Shown here piece by piece: positions 44,109 to 53,451 of a stretch of DNA of 64,000 nucleotides. This DNA is from Kordia sp039026955 (lineage in GTDB: Bacteria; Bacteroidota; Bacteroidia; Flavobacteriales; Flavobacteriaceae). The notes under the pieces were generated by a model. It had not been told where the DNA came from and made no database searches. It saw only the letters and a program-made list of their open reading frames with translations. Location: assembly GCA_039026955.1 (NCBI GenBank), contig JBCCLH010000014.1, forward strand, positions 1 to 64,000. Direction: 5' to 3'. Position numbers and translations under genes: made by a program. Position 1 is the first letter of the stretch. Each line of letters begins with the position of its first letter.

Positions 44109-47100
44109 TCAAGGCGCACATATCGTCACATGTTGTCAATGGAATACGGCTTTCGATTCCAAGCATTTGGCGCATCAACTGCAAACAGATATTAGTTCGT
44201 GGAGTGCGTACAAAATGAAGCGCGTAATGAACAGTGTCTTTGATAACATCTGTCCAAAAGGGCAAACCTTGAAGATTAAAAAACTAGCGGTCGATTTAGG
44301 CGCGATTACCTATGAAAATCTACTTAGCGAATTGCCTTTGCGTTTGGAAGAAGCCTTGCGAAATGCATTGTACGAGTTGATTTTATATCCGAAAAATGGT
44401 GATAAAACCTTGGAAATTGTTCATGAAGACGTTGCACAAATCAATGTATTGCGTGATTTTCTGTTACAGGGAATCCTTCCGTGGAATTATCAAGAAACCT
44501 ACGGAACGGCAGTGCAAATCATGCGTTCGCAATTGTTAAACAATCGATTGGATGTGATACAGATGATTCAGGAAATTGGTTTGGCTGCACATGTTCGTAA
44601 GCGTATTGCTTGGCAATTTCCGGAAACGGTTGTCAAAAAAATCATTGCAGGATTAGAACCGAACAATCACCAACAAATCATTCAATTTTCGGACGAATTT
44701 GTGAAGGTTCAGGAAAAAGAAACCATTGTTCAAACCAGCACCAACGATTTAAAGAAAAATATTTGGTTGTGGATTTTAAATTATCTCTTTACGGAACGTG
44801 GAACCATCTTCAATCGCATTGCTTTTGTAAAAAGTACCGTAACGCAAATGGCAAGTCATTTCAACCTTTCGTATGACGCGATGATTGAATTGATTGAAAA
44901 TGCTATTGAACGTGCCAATGAATATTCACAGGTAGACAAAGGGTTTATCGCAATTTTAAAATTATTATCAGAAGAAGTTAAAAATACTTCGTTCTCACGT
45001 ATAAAAACCAAAAAACAAGAAGAAAATTATTGGACAAAAGTCGAAACCTATTTTACGACGGCTTCCGCCAGAAGTACCAATGAACAGAAGAATGAGTTTA
45101 ACGAATTGGTGATCAATTTATCAAAACTAGATGCTCTGCGTTTTCAAAAAATCGTCTTAAATGTAGAGCAAAAACCAACGACTTGGAAAGGTATTGTGAA
45201 AGATTTAATTCCTGCTGCAGTTGAAAATTTATTTTTAGCCTTATCGCCGTCGCAATCTAAAAATGTACTGAAACAAATTTCGTTTTTAGCAAAACTTCCG
45301 CAGACAAGTCAAGTCAAAATTGACGTTTTAGATTTATATATGTTTGGAATTGAATTTTGTGTGACGCATCAACATGCATCGGTGACCAAAAATGCATTCT
45401 TAGATTTTATCACAGAAAAACTAGCGCAACAGCAGCAACAATCCAAATTGGTCATTTTAGATCATTTTGTATCCGCAAACGTTACGAATGCACAAAAGAA
45501 AATAAGTTTTATCTCGTTGTTTACGGAACTGAATTCGCTCTACCAAAAAGAAATTACCAACACAAAAATATATTCGTCAGAAGCAACATTACAGCAAATT
45601 TTACTTCGTTATGCAACTGAAATACAACAAACTTCCAGTGCAACTGAAACTGTAAAAACCTTAGAAATAAGCTTACAAAAGTGGATTGCAGCTTCACCTT
45701 CACGATTCTGGATTGTAGCACAAACTATAGAAAAAACACCAAAACTCAACACACATATTATTGCGTTAGTCGCTTCGTATGGAACCCAACGATTTGTAAA
45801 AGCAACACAACCTGAAGTATACAGATTGTTGGAAAAAGTACAGCAAATTTTAGAAGTTCTCATTTCCAAAAACCCGAAAAAAGCAACCGCCTTACGTGCC
45901 ATCAAAAATGAACTATTTGCCGTAGGTTTTGCAGTTGTTTGGAAATATCCAACAAAAAACATGACAAACTTCTTTGCGCAGTTTTTACAGCAAATTAGCA
46001 AAGAACGTACTATTCGCTTGGCAACTACTGACGTTCAGGAAGCAATTAAATTACTCTTAAAAGCACCAAAAACGAGAACGCTTTTAGGATCGGCACGTGA
46101 ATTTGTGTCCCTTCAAAAGCAATACAAAATACAGGTTGCAGAAACTGCTTTGGAATTAACTGAAAAGGCAAATCAACAAATTCAACTCGCTGAATATCTT
46201 TCTAAACTAGTAAGAGCTAAAAAGACCACAACGCGTGAATTCAAAGAAAAAGAAACCATTCTAATTTCGTATCTCGTTTCAAACGGCACGCAGTTACAAA
46301 AACGCTTGTTAGAACGATTTGTAAAAGAACTTTCTGCTGTAAAAACGAACGCTTCTATTTCAGAAATAAGACGTGTTTTACAAGAACTCTTTTGGCAAGT
46401 TTTGGTCGCGTATGAATCGCATCGTGGCAATGAACGTAACTTTATCAAACACTTTGAAAAAACAGTGTTGCAAGTATTTCCTGAATTGGAGCATCAATCT
46501 GAAAAAATTGTAGAATCTGCTGTAAAAACGGAGACAATTGTTTCAGAAACACAGACTTTTCAAACGGTACCTCAAATTTCAGATTCAGTCGTTTTTGAAG
46601 CTATTCAATCCAATTTAAAAACAACAACAGTACAGATTAAAGTAGCACAAAAAACAATCCGTTTTTCAGAATTATTTACTATCGGATTGCAGACATCGCC
46701 AACAAAAATTAATGCAATACTTCAAAAGACTACGATTTCAGAAGCGCAAGTACGGTTCCTAACTGCGCAGGTTTCTTTGGAGACATTTATGATCGCGCAG
46801 GCAAACAATTCTATCAACGCATATTCGGAAGTATTCAAAGCGATACTGATATTATTTTATACTGCAAAGCAACTTGGCAACTCACAAATCACAACTGCTT
46901 TACAAACCATTTTTTGGAAGCATACTATTGCACTAATTCAGCATAAACAAACTCCAAAGAAAATATTGAAACTGCTTGTGGAAAGTACGTTTGAGAAGCT
47001 TTCTAAGATTTCAACTTTGGATCAAATTACAATCATAAAAAACATTCAAAAGAAAAATGTCACGATTCCGAAGCCGTTGAAAACAGCGATTCAAGCTTCG

Positions 47101-48921
47101 CCAATCCTAGAAAAGAAAAGAAAAAAAGCATTGAAGTCTGTGATCAAAACGAAAACAGTTGTTGCAGAAACTCAAGTTTTACAAACACCGCAACATATTT
47201 CCATTGTAGCATTGTTTGAAGCAATTGAAACACATTTAAAAGCCACAACAGCACAGTTCACAATTGCAGAAAAAATAGTCAATTTTTCAGAAATCTACAC
47301 GATCGGATTGGAAACGTCGCCAGCAAAAATGCGTACGATCATTCAAGAAATTAATTTTTCAAAAAAGCAGTTGCATTTTCTAAACGAACAGGTGAAATTT
47401 GAAACATTCATCGCATTTATTATAAACGATGCTTCTAATACTACAGCAGCAGCGTTGAAAGCGATTCAGACGTTATTCGAAATTGCGAAACAGCTTGGAA
47501 ACGGGCAAATTCTAGCGTTTTTGCAAACCATTTTCTGGAAACACAGCATTGCCATCATCCAACGAAAAAAATCTACCGAAGACCTCGTAAAAAAACTAGT
47601 TGAAATCACTTTTGACAAACTTTCTGAGATTTCAACCTTGGATCAAATCACCATCGTAAAACACATCCAAAATACAAATGTAAAAGTTCCTGAATTGCTA
47701 AAAACGGTATTGGTGGAAAGACATCGAATTTTTGAATTAGTTCATGAAAACACACAGAAAACAACACTTTCAGAAGCGATTCAACAGTATGTAAAAACTG
47801 GTAAAATTGAATTATTAAGTCTGCACCTCATCACAAAACACGAACTTCCAACATGGTTTGTACATGCAGAAGCCTACACTTACGAACGTGTTGTAAATGA
47901 ATTGATCGCGCAACAACCATTAACCGTTTTAAAAACCATTCGCAGTCAGCAACTCACGGAAGTACAATTGATACAACTTGTGCAATCGATTCACTTTGAT
48001 ACATTTATACATGCATTAATTCAGTTATACACAACACAACAAAAAGAACTCAAAGACCTCCAAAAGCTTTATGAAACGATTGCTTTTGTAAGCATGCGCG
48101 GTATTTCGACAAAAAGCTTACAAGAAATCCTCATCAAAAAAGTGGTGATTGCGTGGCGTACGTCCAATTGGTCTTTGATTGCGAGCACAAATATTTGGAA
48201 TGAATTATTGTGGGAAACCTGCGGAAAAAAAGCGGTACAGCGAAAAGACTTTTTTACAGCGATGAACACAATTAAAACGATGTTGCCAACGGCATTATTA
48301 GTCACGTATAAAAGTGTGCAATCGAGTGAAAAATCGAGGCAAAATGTAACCTTAGAAAATACAATTAATACAATAGACACAAAATTTATGGAAAGTTCCA
48401 CAAATACATTTCCTGAAGAAGGTGTTGCCATTCCAAATGCAGGGTTGGTAATGCTCAACTCCTATTTTATGATGCTGCTAGATCGTTTAGGCACAATAAA
48501 AGACAAAGCTTTTATCTCCGAAGAAGCACAATTAAATTCAGTGCATTATTTACAATACATCGTCACAGGAATGACGCAAACTGAAGAATCGTTACTGACA
48601 TTAAATAAAATTTTGGTAGGTCTTTCACCAACAACACCCGTAAAAGATTCGGTTGACATGACCGATGCACAAAAGAAATTAATTGACGGAATGCTTCAAG
48701 CTGTGATCAATTATTGGCCAGAAATTGGTCAAACATCGATCAATGGATTTCGTGGAAATTGGTTGGTGCGTGAAGGCATCTTGCGTGAAACCGAAGACCG
48801 TTGGGAATTGACCGTAGAAAAAAGACCGTATGATGTGTTGATGCTAAAATCACCATTTTCATTTTCAATTATAAAATTACCATGGATGAACAAGCCGCTG
48901 CACGTGACTTGGCCATTCTAA
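44101..48921 (+). CDS. Contractile injection system tape measure protein, with internal duplication
   Basis: A 1,606-residue CIS_TMP-family protein. The N-terminus (FDSKHLAHQLQTDISSW, LKIKKLAVDLGAITYENLLS) and C-terminus (AGLVMLNSYFMMLLDRLGTI, LLTLNKILVGLSP, GNWLVREGILRETEDRWELT, IIKLPWMNKPLHVTWPF) match the family. The middle is almost wholly helical and Lys/Gln/Thr-rich. Residues 812-1018 and 1019 to about 1206 are two copies of one segment (both contain TSP-[TA]-K, AKQLGN, LQTIFWKH and KISTLDQITI or EISTLDQITI). The family sets tube length, so the duplication should lengthen the particle (inference). It is the longest eCIS gene. Confidence 0.93.
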   Translation: MHSQGAHIVTCCQWNTAFDSKHLAHQLQTDISSWSAYKMKRVMNSVFDNICPKGQTLKIKKLAVDLGAITYENLLSELPLRLEEALRNALYELILYPKNGDKTLEIVHEDVAQINVLRDFLLQGILPWNYQETYGTAVQIMRSQLLNNRLDVIQMIQEIGLAAHVRKRIAWQFPETVVKKIIAGLEPNNHQQIIQFSDEFVKVQEKETIVQTSTNDLKKNIWLWILNYLFTERGTIFNRIAFVKSTVTQMASHFNLSYDAMIELIENAIERANEYSQVDKGFIAILKLLSEEVKNTSFSRIKTKKQEENYWTKVETYFTTASARSTNEQKNEFNELVINLSKLDALRFQKIVLNVEQKPTTWKGIVKDLIPAAVENLFLALSPSQSKNVLKQISFLAKLPQTSQVKIDVLDLYMFGIEFCVTHQHASVTKNAFLDFITEKLAQQQQQSKLVILDHFVSANVTNAQKKISFISLFTELNSLYQKEITNTKIYSSEATLQQILLRYATEIQQTSSATETVKTLEISLQKWIAASPSRFWIVAQTIEKTPKLNTHIIALVASYGTQRFVKATQPEVYRLLEKVQQILEVLISKNPKKATALRAIKNELFAVGFAVVWKYPTKNMTNFFAQFLQQISKERTIRLATTDVQEAIKLLLKAPKTRTLLGSAREFVSLQKQYKIQVAETALELTEKANQQIQLAEYLSKLVRAKKTTTREFKEKETILISYLVSNGTQLQKRLLERFVKELSAVKTNASISEIRRVLQELFWQVLVAYESHRGNERNFIKHFEKTVLQVFPELEHQSEKIVESAVKTETIVSETQTFQTVPQISDSVVFEAIQSNLKTTTVQIKVAQKTIRFSELFTIGLQTSPTKINAILQKTTISEAQVRFLTAQVSLETFMIAQANNSINAYSEVFKAILILFYTAKQLGNSQITTALQTIFWKHTIALIQHKQTPKKILKLLVESTFEKLSKISTLDQITIIKNIQKKNVTIPKPLKTAIQASPILEKKRKKALKSVIKTKTVVAETQVLQTPQHISIVALFEAIETHLKATTAQFTIAEKIVNFSEIYTIGLETSPAKMRTIIQEINFSKKQLHFLNEQVKFETFIAFIINDASNTTAAALKAIQTLFEIAKQLGNGQILAFLQTIFWKHSIAIIQRKKSTEDLVKKLVEITFDKLSEISTLDQITIVKHIQNTNVKVPELLKTVLVERHRIFELVHENTQKTTLSEAIQQYVKTGKIELLSLHLITKHELPTWFVHAEAYTYERVVNELIAQQPLTVLKTIRSQQLTEVQLIQLVQSIHFDTFIHALIQLYTTQQKELKDLQKLYETIAFVSMRGISTKSLQEILIKKVVIAWRTSNWSLIASTNIWNELLWETCGKKAVQRKDFFTAMNTIKTMLPTALLVTYKSVQSSEKSRQNVTLENTINTIDTKFMESSTNTFPEEGVAIPNAGLVMLNSYFMMLLDRLGTIKDKAFISEEAQLNSVHYLQYIVTGMTQTEESLLTLNKILVGLSPTTPVKDSVDMTDAQKKLIDGMLQAVINYWPEIGQTSINGFRGNWLVREGILRETEDRWELTVEKRPYDVLMLKSPFSFSIIKLPWMNKPLHVTWPF
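46534..47720 (+). repeat. 207-codon tandem duplication in the tape measure gene
   Basis: Copy one starts at 46534 (TIVSETQTFQ) and copy two at 47155 (TVVAETQVLQ): a period of 621 bp, in frame. Both contain FSE-[LI]-[FY]-TIGL, AKQLGN, LQTIFWKH and STLDQITI at matching places. DNA identity is moderate, so the duplication is not recent. Ends are approximate. Confidence 0.9.
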
Positions 48922-48937
48922 AAAAACGATACCGACC

Positions 48938-49057
48938 ATGAACAGACACAAGAAAAAAGCACATTTTAGGTTAGCCCGTGAGGCGCCTCCAAAATATCAG
49001 AGCAAATCTCGAAATAATTTACAACTCGATTATCGAGCAAAAATAGACAGCAGCTAA
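48938..49057 (+). CDS. Possible 39-residue basic peptide
   Basis: An ATG 16 bp after the tape-measure stop opens a 39-codon frame: MNRHKKKAHFRLAREAPPKY, then QSKSRNNLQLDYRAKIDSS. It is strongly basic, with no signal peptide or transmembrane segment. It keeps operon spacing and ends just before a hairpin element, but nothing in it is recognised. It could be a real small eCIS protein or chance coding. Confidence 0.4.
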   Translation: MNRHKKKAHFRLAREAPPKYQSKSRNNLQLDYRAKIDSS

Positions 49058-49067
49058 TACCAATTAT

Positions 49068-49207
49068 GATTTGAAATTATTGTAAAAGAAAATGATGATT
49101 TTTTTCTTTTTTCAAGTTTCAAAAATAAAGCATAGCCGTAGCTACGTTTTCTTTTTTAAAGGAAGAAAAAAGGAAAAAAGGGCATTTTATTACGGTAATT
49201 TCAAGTC
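49068..49207. repeat. Long imperfect hairpin element (MITE-like) inside the eCIS operon
   Basis: GATTTGAAATTATTGTAAAA near 49068-49087 is matched by an inverted partner at 49183-49207 (CATTTTATTACGGTAATTTC...). Inside these, a T-rich tract (about 49099-49118) faces an A-rich tract (about 49161-49180), so most of the 140 bp can fold. The centre contains a GTAGCTAC palindrome. It starts beside AATACCAATT, which also occurs at 58629. It has the look of a non-autonomous mobile element or a large transcript hairpin. Confidence 0.5.
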
Positions 49208-49299
49208 GTAAATGGTATAAAGACTGAAGCAATTCAGACTAGAAGAAGATAGCCCAAAAACGGCTTAAAAATTAATTAACAAACTAAAAAATAAAATTT

Positions 49300-51624
49300 A
49301 TGAGTTCTTACAATGAAAATCTACATTCAGGTGTTGTCTCATCATTGAGCGCACAGGAATTAGACTTACAAAATGTAGAAGCGCAATTGGAAGCATCCAT
49401 GTTTTCGCTCTACTACGCACAAGGCGCGCGCATTACCACTGCCGAGGATTTGGAAGTGACTACTGCCAAGTATGCGTTCCAGAAAAAAGTACACGAACAA
49501 GCTATTATTGATAGCGATTTGTCCACGAATGTGTTGCAATCAGCTAATAATGCGAAAGATTACACCGCAAAATCAGTAACCAACACTTCTGTCGCTGCGG
49601 CGAATGTTCAAATTGCGGCGAATGCTATTTTGAAATTAGCGAGTGATGCAGGAAGTATTTTTAGCATCGTAAATGCTGCCGACTACGACACCGATATTTA
49701 CGCACAAAGTAACAAAGCGTATGTATTGATGAATGATACGGCGTATGAAGCAGAGCAAGCATCGCAACACAGTATGGAAGCTTCTGCCTGCATTGCGGAA
49801 GTAACTACCAATACACTTGCGGACAAAGCTACGGTGACGGATAGTTCTATCAAAGATCTATTATCAGTAGTAACAACGCAATTTAACGATACTACTACCT
49901 TATTATCTACACAAAGTGCGGAATTGGCAGATGCAAATACCAAAGAAAAAGCTGCCGAAGGTGAGTTAGAAGATTACAGTGTATCGTACAATGCTACTTT
50001 AGAAGCGTACAACTTAAATAACAGCGAGTTGAATCTTAACTTAACGGTAACAACGCCAATTTCCATTGGAGATCACGATACGTACACGGTTTCGTTTAAC
50101 AATTACAAAAGTGCCTTCAATTTACAAGCACCAGACGGCGGATCATTTCCTACGGGATATCCTGTGCAAAACTATTACATCATGTTGGTGCAAAATAGTA
50201 AGAGCGGAACGTTTAGTACGAATGATGCGGAAGGAATTGTGACGGAAGGATATAGCAATCGTTATATTGAAATTACGCCAAGTGCGGACAATGCGGATGG
50301 TATTGTGCAAAAAATCACAATCAAAGACCCAAATGCAGTAACGAAAGATACAGATGCTAGCAAGAATGAGCAGGCAGATACAGAAACGACAATACAGTAT
50401 TTACAAGATTCCGAAGGAAAGGATTTGGTAAAAGGAGAAGACTACGTAATATTTGTATTAACTGTATTTACGATGCCGTACAAGAAATCTATCAACAACT
50501 TCGACGATTACTTATCGGCGCCTTCAAAAATGTTCAGTTTAGAAAATCAGTTGAATGCAGTTGCTTCTAGTGGAATTGTGCCACCAGATGCTAAAAATGT
50601 CATTCAGTTTGGTGTTTTTGAAAATGCAGCATACCTAGAAAATGACGGAAAAGCAGCGTTGGATAATATTCAATATCGTTGTGTATTCTTGCCAAATAAT
50701 CAAGAATTGGTTCGTGGTTTATTAACGGATGAAGAATTGAAATACATCGATGAAGAAGTAAAAGACAGAGAACAATTAACGCAGCTATACGATTCTAAAA
50801 TTGAAGAGATTGAAGCGAAGTTAGATGCCCTGAAAAATGCTGATCAACCTGAACAAACATCAACAGCAGACACAAAAAAAGGTGCCGCCACTTCAAAAGC
50901 TGCCAGTAAAAAATCTTCAAAATCAAATTCGAGTGGTATTTCAGATGCACAACGAGAAAAATTACTCAAAGATCAACTAACGGTCTTGAAAGAACAAAAA
51001 GCCGCTGTACTTAAAAACGAAGCACACATTCAGCCAGGGTTTTTCTTCAACTTAACCATTGCGGAAGATATTCCTGCAGGTAGTTACACAAATGCAGAAA
51101 CAGGAACCATGACCTTGCTTCAATATTTGCTAAGAGATGCAACCCAAATTTTAGACAAACTCGGTGATGAAAAATCGAAAAAATTAAATACGAGTCTCAC
51201 GAATTATGCTAAAAAGAAATCAGGAGTAGCAGCCGATGTAGAACAATTTATTCAGGACGTTATTGACATGATCAACAATGTAATTCAAGAAGTTGTGAAA
51301 AAAGCATTGGAAAACTTATTGGCAAATTTCGGACAATTGATCAGAGACCTCGTTTTATTAGCAAGAGGATACACGTTTTATCCAAAACAAGTAACCTTAG
51401 CGCCAGAAACCACCGATAATTTTGGAAACCGTTTGATCAATAAGAACGATTATATTCCTGCGGTAATTACCATCACTAACAATCCTGACGAAAATGTAAA
51501 TACGCAGTTTACCAATGCGTTGTCTGACTTCCAGCACACACCTGCATTTACATACAATGATCCTTATGCGCAAACAAATACTGTTGTAGCGTATCCAAAA
51601 CAAACGACAGCAAACCCATCATAA
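49300..51624 (+). CDS. Unrecognised 774-residue helical eCIS protein
   Basis: The N-terminal 240 residues are Ala/Thr/Ser-rich helices (VHEQAIIDSDLSTNVLQSAN, NVQIAANAILKLASDAGSIF) resembling the whole of the next protein. A beta-rich region follows (about 250-400; Ig-like strands such as DHDTYTVSFNNYKSAFNLQA). Then come a charged coiled coil with a Lys/Ser linker (about 480-570; KGAATSKAASKKSSKSNSSG) and a hydrophobic-amphipathic helix near 645-685. No known tail fibre, toxin or enzyme motif was found. It occupies the tail-fibre/cargo section of the locus, so it may be a fibre, a plug or an effector. 12 bp separate it from the next gene. Confidence 0.75.
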   Translation: MSSYNENLHSGVVSSLSAQELDLQNVEAQLEASMFSLYYAQGARITTAEDLEVTTAKYAFQKKVHEQAIIDSDLSTNVLQSANNAKDYTAKSVTNTSVAAANVQIAANAILKLASDAGSIFSIVNAADYDTDIYAQSNKAYVLMNDTAYEAEQASQHSMEASACIAEVTTNTLADKATVTDSSIKDLLSVVTTQFNDTTTLLSTQSAELADANTKEKAAEGELEDYSVSYNATLEAYNLNNSELNLNLTVTTPISIGDHDTYTVSFNNYKSAFNLQAPDGGSFPTGYPVQNYYIMLVQNSKSGTFSTNDAEGIVTEGYSNRYIEITPSADNADGIVQKITIKDPNAVTKDTDASKNEQADTETTIQYLQDSEGKDLVKGEDYVIFVLTVFTMPYKKSINNFDDYLSAPSKMFSLENQLNAVASSGIVPPDAKNVIQFGVFENAAYLENDGKAALDNIQYRCVFLPNNQELVRGLLTDEELKYIDEEVKDREQLTQLYDSKIEEIEAKLDALKNADQPEQTSTADTKKGAATSKAASKKSSKSNSSGISDAQREKLLKDQLTVLKEQKAAVLKNEAHIQPGFFFNLTIAEDIPAGSYTNAETGTMTLLQYLLRDATQILDKLGDEKSKKLNTSLTNYAKKKSGVAADVEQFIQDVIDMINNVIQEVVKKALENLLANFGQLIRDLVLLARGYTFYPKQVTLAPETTDNFGNRLINKNDYIPAVITITNNPDENVNTQFTNALSDFQHTPAFTYNDPYAQTNTVVAYPKQTTANPS

Positions 51625-51636
51625 AAGTGAAACATC

Positions 51637-52482
51637 ATGAGTAGAGAAACCGTAATTATACAACCAACTCCGGCGCCATCGAGATATGGAATCACGGAAA
51701 GAAAAAAGCAAGAAATTGACTTGCTAAGCCAAGAAGTGCTCAATGCAGAGCACGAAGTAGAACAATACCAAGCCATCGTAGACTCGTTAACGGATAAAGC
51801 GACAAAGCTTGCAGGCGAATTGTCGACTGCGGAAGCAAACAAAGCACAAGCCTTGAGCAATAAAAACGATGTAGACAATGTCATTAACAATGCTAAAGAT
51901 TTATATGAAAATTCTGGAGTAACGTATCAAGAAATATCTGTAGCAGAAACGAGCATTAAAAACGTAGCCACCGAAATCAATACAGTAGTCAACAAACTGA
52001 TTTATTCGGCAGAAGTCATCAACAAACTTTCCAATTTGGTCATTCGTAAAAAAGCGATCAATCCGCTAATTTCAGACGAATTGGTAACGATGGTAACACA
52101 AGCAAGTTCGGATGCTAACAATGCTGTTTCCTTAACCTTAGTGGCGTTAGAATCTGTATTTGCTTCACAAGCAACTACCATTGAATCTGAATCCGCCTTA
52201 TCATTAGAATTGCTACAAGCTACAAAGTTGTACGAGTACATCACAGGTACGTCAATTGACAGCGTAGAGAACGACATGTCTACCGACACAACTTCGCTCA
52301 AATACTACTTGTACACTGCGTACGACATCAACAGCAATATGTACGAAGAAGTATTAAAGGCATCTGACGATAATACAGCACAGTTAAATGATGCCAAAGC
52401 ATCTCTAGCAACTGCACAAATAAAATTAAGTTCATTACAAGCTGGACTTGCCGCAGCAAATGCCGCAGCCTTAGCTTCTTAA
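51637..52482 (+). CDS. Unrecognised 281-residue coiled-coil eCIS protein
   Basis: After a short Pro-rich start (VIIQPTPAPSRYGITERKKQ) nearly all of the protein is helical (EVEQYQAIVDSLTDKATKLA, TEINTVVNKLIYSAEVINKL, DEDN- and Ala-rich) and ends in an Ala-rich helix (SSLQAGLAAANAAALAS). Its helix-loop pattern is similar to residues 20-240 of the preceding 774-residue protein, so the two are probably paralogues that assemble together. No signal peptide or catalytic motif. Function unknown. Confidence 0.75.
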   Translation: MSRETVIIQPTPAPSRYGITERKKQEIDLLSQEVLNAEHEVEQYQAIVDSLTDKATKLAGELSTAEANKAQALSNKNDVDNVINNAKDLYENSGVTYQEISVAETSIKNVATEINTVVNKLIYSAEVINKLSNLVIRKKAINPLISDELVTMVTQASSDANNAVSLTLVALESVFASQATTIESESALSLELLQATKLYEYITGTSIDSVENDMSTDTTSLKYYLYTAYDINSNMYEEVLKASDDNTAQLNDAKASLATAQIKLSSLQAGLAAANAAALAS

Positions 52483-52527
52483 TTTTGACTATATTGAAGA
52501 AGATATAAACGATTAAAACACACAATT

Positions 52528-53451
52528 ATGGATGATGTATTTAAAAAATTTTTTAGCAGTTTTTACTATCGAACCAATGGTTTTATACCCACAAAACTAT
52601 TGCGTCAAAATATATATCCAGGCGATTTCTTTCAGATTAGAGATGGAGAAATTATTGTGTTGGGAAATATCTTTCGGAAAAATATAGTGCATATCGATGA
52701 TGTCACTTTTGAGAATGGAATTAAGCTCAATCCCGTCAATTGGAATCTAAGTGATGGTGTTACCAAACCCTATTCTGGGCGTGACACAGGACACAATCCG
52801 ATTGAGGGCGATTTTGAGTTTAGCAAACAAGTATTAGCTTTTGACGGATTTGGAAGTTTCTTCTTTAAAAGTAGTGCTCCCGAATCTGTTAAAATTGCTA
52901 ATTGGAGCGATTTGAAACAGCAGTTAATCATCAAAATGACGCAAACACTCTATTCGTTTCGTGAACTTTATGTTGTGACCGAATGTGCTACGACAGAAGA
53001 TTGGACTTTAGCCATTGCTGGCTCTGACAAAGCTGAACTGGAAATTGCGACAGAATCTGAAAATTTTGGATTGGTTGATATTTTTGGAGATTCATCTGCC
53101 AAAACCATTCAAGCGAGAGATATTGAATTCTATCATCGAGAAGACAAGCGCAGACCAACCTTTTTTAAGGCGAAAAAACTCATCGTACAACAAGAAAAAA
53201 TAGAAGTATTTATTAGCGATTTAATCTCAGATCGAATGCAAGTTCCTTCTTGGGTCAATAACTTTTACGAATACGATTTTTTCCATGACGAGCTGTCATT
53301 TTCAACACCAGTTTCTAAAAATGCACAAACCAGTGTCTTAGACATGTTACAAGCAAATCAACTAAATCCAAATACCGCTTTGCAGTACTTTGACTGGGAA
53401 AATACCAACCTAGACGACGTACAAAAGCTATTTGACCATTATGGACAATAA
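52528..53451 (+). CDS. Unrecognised 307-residue protein coupled to the eCIS ATPase
   Basis: A mixed alpha/beta protein without a recognised domain. Features: a start DVFKKFFSSFYYRTNGFIPT, repeated beta segments (PGDFFQIRDGEIIVLGNIFR; LLVVTECATTEDW-like), a mid part VDIFGDSSAKTIQARDIEFY and a C-terminal helix LNPNTALQYFDWENTNLDDV. It starts 45 bp after the coiled-coil gene and its end overlaps the ATPase start by 11 bp. This strong coupling suggests that the two proteins act together. No signal peptide. Function unknown. Confidence 0.7.
   Translation: MDDVFKKFFSSFYYRTNGFIPTKLLRQNIYPGDFFQIRDGEIIVLGNIFRKNIVHIDDVTFENGIKLNPVNWNLSDGVTKPYSGRDTGHNPIEGDFEFSKQVLAFDGFGSFFFKSSAPESVKIANWSDLKQQLIIKMTQTLYSFRELYVVTECATTEDWTLAIAGSDKAELEIATESENFGLVDIFGDSSAKTIQARDIEFYHREDKRRPTFFKAKKLIVQQEKIEVFISDLISDRMQVPSWVNNFYEYDFFHDELSFSTPVSKNAQTSVLDMLQANQLNPNTALQYFDWENTNLDDVQKLFDHYGQ

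Noticed and set aside
52528..53451. Gasdermin-like pore former
   Set aside because: A faint resemblance of PGDFFQIRDGEIIVLG to gasdermin N-termini was noticed, but the remaining pattern does not follow and there is no adjacent caspase-like protease.
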